Positions 1 to 4,909 of a stretch of 20,040 nt of DNA are shown piece after piece (the stretch's first letter is position 1; each line of letters opens with the position of its first letter). The stretch spans positions 1-20,040 of the forward strand of contig VBCL01000109.1 in assembly GCA_005888865.1 (NCBI GenBank). Direction: 5' to 3'. The translations under genes were made by a program, and so were the position numbers. The notes under the pieces are model-generated. The model did not search any database, was not told the origin of the DNA, and saw nothing but the letters and a program-made list of their open reading frames with translations. This DNA is from Betaproteobacteria bacterium (lineage in GTDB: Bacteria; Pseudomonadota; Gammaproteobacteria; Burkholderiales; Casimicrobiaceae).

Positions 1-1
1 C

Positions 2-604
2 ACGCCGTTGACCAAGTTGCGCCTTGCAGCGGCGATGCTCGAGGACGGTTCCAACGAGGAACTCCAGCAGAGCATGACCCGCAACATCGAGGCTATCGAC
101 GCGACCATCGGCCAGTTCCTCGACTTCGCGCGCGCCGGCGAAGGCGAAAGTGCGCAACCGGGCGATCTCGCTAGGCTGCTGCGCGCCATTGCCGCCGACT
201 TCAGAGCGCAGGGGCATGCGGTCGCCGAGAAGCTCGAGACCTTACCCGGTTTCGCCTTCCGGCCGGTGGCGATGCGACGGCTGATCGTCAACCTGCTGGA
301 GAACGCGGTGCGTCACGCGGGCCAAGGCATCGCCGTGCATTGCGCTCGTGATCACGGGACAGTTCACTTCTCGGTGTTGGATCGCGGACCGGGCATTCCA
401 ATGTCCCAGGCGGAGAAGGCGAAGCAGCCGTTTTCACGTCTCGACCGCGATTCGGCGAAGCCCGGCGCCGGGCTTGGGCTCGCCATCGTCGATCGGATCG
501 CCAAGCTCCACGGCGGCACGCTGGAGCTCCTCGCGCGCGACGGAGGCGGTTTGGAGGCGCGGGTGTCGCTGTCGATCGGGCCGGAGCGAACCCCCGGCTA
601 TTGA
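2..604 (+). CDS. Sensor histidine kinase, C-terminal part (5' end outside window)
   Basis: Partial gene, open at the left edge. The first in-frame residues, TPLTKLR, are the tail of an H-box, so the phospho-accepting histidine lies only a few residues outside the window. The rest of the dimerisation helix pair follows. The HATPase_c domain then shows an N box (NLLENAVRHA, bases 290-319), a G1 box (DRGPGIP, 380-400), an F-box-like KQPFSRLD and a G2 box (GAGLGLAI, 464-487). The protein would autophosphorylate at the inner membrane and pass phosphate to a response regulator, presumably encoded to the left. The H-box style resembles EnvZ/RstB-type OmpR-partner kinases. The sensor domain is not visible, so the signal is unknown. 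Its stop overlaps the soxX stop region by 7 bp (convergent), and no terminator is seen between them. Confidence 0.93.
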   Translation, partial: TPLTKLRLAAAMLEDGSNEELQQSMTRNIEAIDATIGQFLDFARAGEGESAQPGDLARLLRAIAADFRAQGHAVAEKLETLPGFAFRPVAMRRLIVNLLENAVRHAGQGIAVHCARDHGTVHFSVLDRGPGIPMSQAEKAKQPFSRLDRDSAKPGAGLGLAIVDRIAKLHGGTLELLARDGGGLEARVSLSIGPERTPGY

Positions 605-1221
605 TTTACTGGTGACGCCGGGTCGAGCAGCAGCGCCGCGACGTCGCGGATCTGCTGCTCGGAGAGGATGCCCTTGTAACCAAAACGCGGCATGTTGGAG
701 CACGCGGCGAAGGCCTCGGAGTTGTAGATCTTTCCATAGGTATAGCGTTGCGTCTCGGCGCTGTTCCCGTGGAGCTTGAGATACTGATACAGGCTCGGTC
801 CGATGGTGCCGAACGACAGCTCGGTCTTCGAGAGCTGATGGCAGGCGTAGCAGTTCGCGCCCACGGGTCCGTTGGGATCGTCGGAGAATTGCCTGCCGCG
901 ACCCTCCTGCGCGATCTTCTCGCCGTTCTTCCAGTCGCCGAGAAGCTTCCCGTCGGCCGGATAGCGAAGCGTTGCGAGATTCGCCTGCTCGATCTTCGAG
1001 GCCGTCTCCTTCGCCAGGGGCTTGCCTGCCGCCGCGCTGCACGCGCGCTGGGTGTCGTCCTGCTCCAGGCGGTCGAGGCCCGCCTGGCCGGCCGGCTTGA
1101 ACGAGGCCTTGAGCGACGCCGCCGCTTTGGCGGTGAGCTCCTCATCCCCGGCGGTCGTGGCGCACCCCGCAGCGATGATGGCGACGAGCGCAACGATCGG
1201 GAGTCCCGTAGTTCGACGCAC
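598..1221 (-). CDS. soxX: SoxX, sulfur-oxidation c-type cytochrome subunit
   Basis: 207 aa, GTG start 15 bp after the soxA stop, last gene of the soxYZAX run. SoxX pairs with SoxA in the periplasm. The complex oxidatively joins thiosulfate to the SoxY cysteine and passes electrons to cytochrome c. One heme c site, CYACH (residues 124-128), is followed by GTIGPSL and by NMPRFG, whose Met177 is the expected distal heme ligand. The N-terminus (RR, then a hydrophobic run ending IIAAGC at residue 20) is an export signal with a lipobox-like end, so the mature protein may be lipid-anchored rather than soluble. The extra segment of about 70 residues before the heme domain fits longer SoxX forms. The ribosome-binding site is weak (GAAGAG), suggesting coupling to soxA. 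Confidence 0.93.
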   Translation of the reverse strand: MRRTTGLPIVALVAIIAAGCATTAGDEELTAKAAASLKASFKPAGQAGLDRLEQDDTQRACSAAAGKPLAKETASKIEQANLATLRYPADGKLLGDWKNGEKIAQEGRGRQFSDDPNGPVGANCYACHQLSKTELSFGTIGPSLYQYLKLHGNSAETQRYTYGKIYNSEAFAACSNMPRFGYKGILSEQQIRDVAALLLDPASPVNQ

Positions 1222-1236
1222 TGTGCTCTTCGCCGC

Positions 1237-2043
1237 TCAGCGCTTGATCGCCGGCGCCGCAAACGGCGCGCCGTTGGCGTTATGCGCCAGAAACATCGTC
1301 AGCGCGATCGCCGCTTCGGAGCCGTAGACGAGCTCGGGAAACCGCTGCTGGCGGAAGCAGTCGTAGAGCCGCCACTCGAAGCTGCGCAACTCGCCCTGCG
1401 ATACGCGGTAGGCCGGCCACGTCGTGTATGCCTTCTGCGCACCCTCGGTGGTCACGAGGTTCGGCAGATCCTGCAGGCGGATGCGCTTGCCTTCGTCGCC
1501 ATGGCAGGTCGCGCAGGCGAAGTCGTGCGTGCCGCCGCGATAATAGAAGATCTTCTCGCCGACGCGATACGCCTCGATCTCCTTCGGGTGGCGCATCGGG
1601 ACGTTCATTTTCACGCCTCGCGATTCGGAAGTGACATAGGCCGTCAGCGCCTCGAGATCGGATCTCGCGGCGTTGCCGTTGCCGAAGGGATTCTTCTGCG
1701 CCTCGGCCTCGGTGAACCCCTGCAGCTTCACCATGCACCCTACGAGGCGCGATTCGAGATCCAGCACGCGATCGGTGTCCGCGAAGTAGCGCGGCAACCC
1801 TGCATAGGCTCCCTTGACTACGCCGGGCCCCAAACCCAGGTCGCAACCTTCCAGCGACGCATGCTTCGGGCCGCGCGGCTCCTTCCACAGCGCTTCGCCG
1901 CGGATCTCCCACAGCTCGGCAGGATTTCCGTCCTGCAACGCCGCGCGGTACTTGGCGATCTCGTCGGTCGTCGAGCCCTGGGCCATCGCGGCCGACGCGA
2001 TCGCCACCGCGATCAGCGCGAGCTCGGCGCGTAACCCGATCAC
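1237..2043 (-). CDS. soxA: SoxA, monoheme-type sulfur-oxidation cytochrome
   Basis: 268 aa, GTG start. Signal peptide of about 21 residues ending AMA before Gln22. SoxA is the catalytic half of SoxXA. The C-terminal heme domain has CATCH (177-181), and the conserved thiolate ligand, which carries the persulfide in characterised SoxA, is Cys229 in the DCFRQQRFPE stretch. Diheme SoxA proteins have a second CxxCH in the N-terminal domain. Here that domain keeps only lone Cys67 (EGCDLG) and Cys103 (VGCMVK), which matches the monoheme class where a disulfide replaces the lost heme. The start is placed at GTG 2043 because it gives a complete signal peptide. The upstream GCGGTGA is an acceptable but close Shine-Dalgarno sequence that lies inside a small tandem duplication. 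Confidence 0.93.
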   Translation of the reverse strand: MIGLRAELALIAVAIASAAMAQGSTTDEIAKYRAALQDGNPAELWEIRGEALWKEPRGPKHASLEGCDLGLGPGVVKGAYAGLPRYFADTDRVLDLESRLVGCMVKLQGFTEAEAQKNPFGNGNAARSDLEALTAYVTSESRGVKMNVPMRHPKEIEAYRVGEKIFYYRGGTHDFACATCHGDEGKRIRLQDLPNLVTTEGAQKAYTTWPAYRVSQGELRSFEWRLYDCFRQQRFPELVYGSEAAIALTMFLAHNANGAPFAAPAIKR

Positions 2044-2087
2044 GCAATCACCGCTTCGCGGTCATGCAATCACCGCTTCGTCGGTGC
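2044..2087. repeat. 22-bp imperfect tandem duplication at the soxZ-soxA junction
   Basis: GCAATCACCGCTTCG occurs at 2044-2058 and again at 2066-2080, a 22-bp period. On the coding (minus) strand the first copy encodes the last residues of SoxZ (EAVIA). The second copy fills the 18-bp spacer and provides the GCGGTGA just ahead of the soxA GTG start. The outer bases of the two units diverge. Confidence 0.85.
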
Positions 2088-2373
2088 GCTTGTCGCCGTG
2101 GTTGTCGACCCACGTCACGATGATCTTGTCGCCCTTCGCACCGCCCTTGAACTTGAACGACAGGAACGGATTCTTCGATATCGCAGTTCCCCACTGGGCC
2201 GAGAGGACCGTCTTGTCGTTCCACGTCACCGTGACGTTGTCGATGAACCAGGCGGGGATAACCTGACCCTTCGCATCCTTGCGCTGCCCGGTTTCCATCT
2301 CGTGGCTCATGAGCACCTTGACCTCGGTCGAATCACCGACGCTGCTGGCGCGGATTTTCATCGGATCGGCCAT
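2062..2373 (-). CDS. soxZ: SoxZ, sulfur-carrier complex subunit
   Basis: 103 aa from ATG 2373 (MADPMKIRASS). The frame is open further upstream, but that stretch overlaps the soxY end. The ATG at 2373 sits one base after the soxY stop and behind GGGGGA, so coupled translation is likely. SoxZ is the immunoglobulin-fold partner of SoxY in the periplasm. Family signatures visible are the early KIRAS, a VLMSHEMETGQRKD segment and IPAWFIDNVTVTWN, then NPFLSFKFKG. It has no signal peptide of its own, as is usual, and is co-exported with SoxY through the Tat signal of that protein. Confidence 0.95.
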   Translation of the reverse strand: MADPMKIRASSVGDSTEVKVLMSHEMETGQRKDAKGQVIPAWFIDNVTVTWNDKTVLSAQWGTAISKNPFLSFKFKGGAKGDKIIVTWVDNHGDKRTDEAVIA

Positions 2374-2374
2374 G

Positions 2375-2866
2375 TCATCCCCCGCAGCCGCCCAAAGTGA
2401 CCTTGATTTCCTTGGTCGCGACATAGGATTTGCCGTCGGCCTTGACCAGCGCGTAGACCTTCGAGGTCTGCGCCATCTTGACGCGGGTCGAGAGCGCCGG
2501 CTCGGTTCCAGGAGGAATATCGAAGACGGCGGCCAGGGGATTCGGGTTTTTCTCGATCAGGATCGCGATCGACTGGGTCTTCGCGATGTTGCTCACCACG
2601 CCGATCGGGACCACAGCCCCGTTCTCGGCGATCTCGGGCGTCTGTGCGAACACGATGTCGGTGCTTTGCGCGGGCTCGACCGCCCCCAGGGCCTTCAGCG
2701 CCTCGCCGAGGTCATGCGTATCGAACGCGGCCTTGTTCCAGGCCTGCGCCCGCGCACTGCCAGGCTTCAACCACCCAGCCGCGACGAGCGCGGTGAGCAC
2801 GATCGCGCTTCCGCCGGACCTGAGGAGCGTTCTGCGCTTGACGCGATAACCGAGTGAATGGTGCAC
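2375..2866 (-). CDS. soxY: SoxY, thiosulfate/sulfur carrier protein with Tat signal
   Basis: 163 aa from GTG 2866, chosen because GGAGG lies 5 bases upstream and the twin-arginine motif KRRTLLR then falls at residues 10-16. A longer reading from 2959 would put about 40 residues before the signal. A hydrophobic stretch and ARAQA cleavage region follow, so the mature protein starts near residue 41-43. The C-terminus is the diagnostic GGCGG. Cys161, third from the end, is the swinging-arm residue to which thiosulfate and sulfane sulfur are attached. It forms the SoxYZ complex with the next gene, whose start is one base beyond this stop. A strong hairpin lies just upstream. Confidence 0.94.
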   Translation of the reverse strand: MHHSLGYRVKRRTLLRSGGSAIVLTALVAAGWLKPGSARAQAWNKAAFDTHDLGEALKALGAVEPAQSTDIVFAQTPEIAENGAVVPIGVVSNIAKTQSIAILIEKNPNPLAAVFDIPPGTEPALSTRVKMAQTSKVYALVKADGKSYVATKEIKVTLGGCGG

Positions 2867-2924
2867 GTGGGCCTCCAGTCGCGCATTGTAATACCGGATC
2901 GCGTAACCGGAGGCCAGCACCTGC

Positions 2925-2948
2925 GGCGACGCCGACGTTGGCGTCGCC
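2925..2948. other. Perfect hairpin upstream of soxY
   Basis: GGCGACGCC (2925-2933) and GGCGTCGCC (2940-2948) form a 9-bp GC-rich stem with a 6-base loop. It lies between the 88-aa gene and soxY. No T-run follows on the minus strand, so it is not a standard intrinsic terminator. It could stabilise or process the downstream soxYZAX message. A TACAAT hexamer (complement of 2885-2890) lies between it and soxY but has no convincing -35. Confidence 0.6.
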
Positions 2949-2988
2949 CGAAGCTTCAACTCCCGCGGCTCAAGAGATTCCGCGGTTC

Positions 2989-3255
2989 TTAGTGGATTGT
3001 CGCGGACGTCAGAAAACGAACCACTGCTCCGGATCTCAACAGGAATGCACCGTCGCCGACATATTCGGCGCCGTCGAGCTCTTCGCGAACGAACGTGACC
3101 TCGGTCTCACCGAGCTTGAGCTCCATCACCACGTCGTCAGCGACCGTCGATTCATCCGGCACGCGCAGATATCCGGTCTCGAAGACGATCCCGTTGACCT
3201 GCACGAATTCCGCACCGCGCATCGCTTCCGTCAAAGATATCGAAGTGGCCGTCAT
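2989..3255 (-). CDS. Small conserved-looking hypothetical protein leading the sox operon
   Basis: 88 aa, ATG at 3255 preceded by AAGGA at 6-base spacing, a good start. No family is recognised. The sequence is mostly alternating hydrophobic and polar residues (VQVNGIVFETGYLRVP, VMELKLGETEVTFV, FLLRSGAVVRFLT), as expected of a small beta-rich fold. It has no cysteine, signal peptide or membrane segment, so it is probably cytoplasmic. It lies 122 bp upstream of soxY on the same strand and would be the first gene of that transcript unless soxY has its own promoter. A link to sulfur oxidation is inferred only from position. Confidence 0.7.
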   Translation of the reverse strand: MTATSISLTEAMRGAEFVQVNGIVFETGYLRVPDESTVADDVVMELKLGETEVTFVREELDGAEYVGDGAFLLRSGAVVRFLTSATIH

Positions 3256-3293
3256 GGGCTTCCTTGGGCGCCCCCTGAATGAGGCGCTTGAGG

Positions 3294-3323
3294 GTTAGAT
3301 GCGCTCACCCAGGGCCGGTTCAA
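3294..3323 (-). promoter_or_regulatory. Candidate sigma70-type promoter for the 88-aa gene / sox run
   Basis: On the minus strand TTGAAC (complement of 3318-3323) and TCTAAC (complement of 3294-3299) are separated by 18 bases. Each matches the consensus at 4 of 6 positions. The start site would be near 3287, about 30 bases before the ATG. A 14-bp near-palindrome (3347-3360) lies just upstream. Tentative. Confidence 0.35.
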
Positions 3324-3346
3324 GACCACGAGTCCAGGAGTGAGAC

Positions 3347-3360
3347 GGCGCGTGCGCGCC
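3347..3360. repeat. GC palindrome upstream of the sox promoter candidate
   Basis: GGCGCG-TG-CGCGCC, two perfect 6-base arms around a 2-base centre, within the 217-bp spacer 3256-3472 between speE and the 88-aa gene. It could be an operator or part of the speE 3' untranslated region. There is no T-run to support termination. Confidence 0.4.
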
Positions 3361-3414
3361 ATTCACGCAAGACGGACGCGCGACTTCCCGTTATTCCCAG
3401 TTGCGGTTGGGATG

Positions 3415-3428
3415 CCGTCCTAGGACGG
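3415..3428. repeat. Perfect 14-bp palindrome downstream of speE
   Basis: CCGTCCTAGGACGG is its own reverse complement and lies 45 bp past the speE stop. It has no following T-run on the minus strand, so it is not a clear terminator. Apart from this and the 3347-3360 palindrome, nothing else is recognised in the 3256-3472 spacer. Confidence 0.5.
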
Positions 3429-3472
3429 GCGCCGACAGGGCAGCGACGGCTGCTGGGTTCCCTCGGGTTGCC

Positions 3473-4366
3473 TCATGTTCCCTGCACCGCTGCGACCAAC
3501 TCGCGGACGAAGTTGGGCAGCGCGAAGGAGGCGCGATGCATGTCGCCGTTGTAGTACTGGAGATCGCGAACCGCGCGCTGTGCAATCCTGCGATTGACGT
3601 CGAGAGGCGTCAGGTACGCGGGGTTGAGCGTCGCCGACGCGAAGGCCATCATCCACAGCCCGCCGTAGAGCGGGACGCTGACCAGATATGGCGCGACGAC
3701 TGCGAACGCCGAGCGCAGATTGGCGAGGCCCGCACGGATGCGATCGGGGTGCGCCACCGGCGAGGCGATGTGCAACGTCATCGCGCCGGTCGGATTGAGC
3801 CTCGAGGCGCAGGCGCGATAGAAGTCGGCCGTATACAGCGCCTCCGACGGGCCACCGGGGTCGGTCAAGTCGAGCACGATCAGATCGTAGGACTCGGTCG
3901 CGCGGCGCACGAAGGCGAACCCGTCCTCCAGCTTGATCGCCAGGCGCGGGTCAGCGAACGCTCCCCGATGGACCGCGCGGAAGTATTTGCGGGCGATGTC
4001 GATCACGGCGAGGTCGATTTCGACCAGCGTCACCGACTTCATCGTCGGGTACTTGAGAAGCTCCTCCGCCGAGCCGCCGTCTCCACCCCCGATGATGAGC
4101 GCCTTCTCGGGCGCTGGATGCGTGATCGCCGCGGTATGAACCAGGTTCTCGTGATAGAAGAACTCGTCCTTCTCCGAGGTCATGAAGTGACCATCGAGCC
4201 GGAACAGGGTGCCGAACGGCGCGGTGTCATGCACCTCGACCGTCTGGAACGGAGACTGGAAGCGCTCGAACTCGCGTGCCGAGCGGACGAAATACCCCAG
4301 GTCAGCGGTGAGATACTCGGTCAGCAGCCCGGGCTCTATGTCGCCACCGGGCTTCCGATCAGGCAT
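3473..4366 (-). CDS. speE: Spermidine synthase (polyamine aminopropyltransferase)
   Basis: 297 aa, typical bacterial SpeE length. Transfers the aminopropyl group of decarboxylated S-adenosylmethionine to putrescine, giving spermidine and methylthioadenosine, in the cytoplasm. Visible motifs: YHENLVHTA (71-79), the nucleotide-binding glycine loop GGGDGGS (93-99), the acidic VEID (115-118) at the end of the next strand, and DLTDPGGP (166-173), whose first Asp is the proposed catalytic base. The ATG overlaps the speD 3' end by 8 bp (ATGCCTGA), so the two are translated together and act consecutively. The family is also known to include thermospermine and agmatine variants, so the acceptor is inferred from context. 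Confidence 0.95.
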   Translation of the reverse strand: MPDRKPGGDIEPGLLTEYLTADLGYFVRSAREFERFQSPFQTVEVHDTAPFGTLFRLDGHFMTSEKDEFFYHENLVHTAAITHPAPEKALIIGGGDGGSAEELLKYPTMKSVTLVEIDLAVIDIARKYFRAVHRGAFADPRLAIKLEDGFAFVRRATESYDLIVLDLTDPGGPSEALYTADFYRACASRLNPTGAMTLHIASPVAHPDRIRAGLANLRSAFAVVAPYLVSVPLYGGLWMMAFASATLNPAYLTPLDVNRRIAQRAVRDLQYYNGDMHRASFALPNFVRELVAAVQGT

Positions 4367-4724
4367 CGCTGCCCCCGCGATGGATCGCCTGGAACTTCGT
4401 GTGCTGCGGGGCGAGCGCGTCCTGCATGCTGCGGAACAGCCGCTCCGCCTTGGCTGTGTTGTCGGTCGTGTAGTTGCAGACGTAGACGTCGATCGTCACG
4501 AAGCCGTGTTCGGGCCAGGTGTGGATCGCGAGATGCGACTCCGCGAGCAACACCGTGCCGGTGACGCCCTGCGGCTCGAACTGGAAGAAGCGATCGCCGA
4601 CGATAGTCATACCGGATGCCTCGGAAAGGCGCAGGCACAACGCTCGCAATGGCTCCGCACGCGTCATCTCCGGCATTGCGGCCGGGCAGCCATACCATTC
4701 CCCGAGCAGATGGATGCCGTCCAT
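4359..4724 (-). CDS. speD: S-adenosylmethionine decarboxylase proenzyme
   Basis: 121 aa, the short prokaryotic class. It self-cleaves between Glu62 and Ser63 in LLAESHLAIHTWPE to give a pyruvoyl cofactor from Ser63. His68 and Cys83 are the processing and catalytic residues, at the same numbers as in the well-studied Thermotoga enzyme. Its product, decarboxylated SAM, feeds SpeE, which overlaps it. The start at 4724 follows GGGGGAGAA. It is the first gene of a two-gene operon transcribed away from tkt, with a promoter candidate in the shared spacer. Confidence 0.95.
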   Translation of the reverse strand: MDGIHLLGEWYGCPAAMPEMTRAEPLRALCLRLSEASGMTIVGDRFFQFEPQGVTGTVLLAESHLAIHTWPEHGFVTIDVYVCNYTTDNTAKAERLFRSMQDALAPQHTKFQAIHRGGSDA

Positions 4725-4777
4725 TGTTGTTCTCCCCCAGCGTCATAAAGCCTGGTTTCAGTTCCGTGAAACTCGAT

Positions 4778-4806
4778 ATTATTGCCCAAAATCGATGCCT
4801 AGGCGA
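4778..4806 (-). promoter_or_regulatory. Candidate speDE promoter, face-to-face with the tkt promoter
   Basis: Minus-strand AATAAT (complement of 4778-4783, 5 of 6 match to the -10 consensus) has TCGCCT (complement of 4801-4806) 17 bases upstream as a weak -35. The start would be near 4772, giving a leader of about 48 bases before speD. It overlaps the plus-strand promoter almost completely. Confidence 0.4.
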
Positions 4807-4810
4807 TAAT
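4782..4810 (+). promoter_or_regulatory. Candidate sigma70 promoter of the tkt-gap-pgk-pyk run
   Basis: TTGCCC (4782-4787, 4 of 6) and GATAAT (4805-4810, 5 of 6) with an ideal 17-base spacer, in the most AT-rich part of the window. The start is expected near 4817, about 93 bases before the tkt ATG. The -10 and the minus-strand -10 are arms of one imperfect dyad, ATTATTGCC (4778-4786) and GGCGATAAT (4802-4810). Confidence 0.6.
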
Positions 4811-4812
4811 TT

Positions 4813-4834
4813 TAACGCTTTGCAGCAAGCGTTA
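4813..4834. promoter_or_regulatory. Operator-like inverted repeat at the predicted tkt start site
   Basis: TAACGCTT (4813-4820) and AAGCGTTA (4827-4834) are perfect 8-base arms with a 6-base spacer, spanning the expected +1. Placement suits a repressor site, or a hairpin at the 5' end of the message. It does not fit the CbbR TNA-N7-TNA pattern or the HexR-type TGTA-rich palindrome. Confidence 0.5.
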
Positions 4835-4845
4835 CGCGGATCCAA

Positions 4846-4868
4846 GGTTTTCCGCCGGCGCGAAAACC
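4846..4868 (+). other. Hairpin in the tkt leader
   Basis: GGTTTTC (4846-4852) pairs with GAAAACC (4862-4868) around a self-complementary CGCCGGCG core with one bulged C, giving a stem of about 11 pairs. No T-run follows, so it is not a terminator. It lies in the predicted leader between the promoter and the tkt ATG. Confidence 0.4.
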
Positions 4869-4909
4869 GCGCTTTCAATCTTGCACTGCTCCCACCAGCT
4901 CCTTCTACC

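Noticed and set aside
2867..2959. Upstream soxY start at 2959
   Set aside because: It would bury the Tat signal about 40 residues inside the protein; GTG 2866 has GGAGG at correct spacing.
4725..4909. Calvin-cycle (cbb) operon control region with CbbR site
   Set aside because: tkt, gap and pgk also belong to cbb operons, but no RuBisCO or phosphoribulokinase gene is present and the palindrome does not match TNA-N7-TNA.
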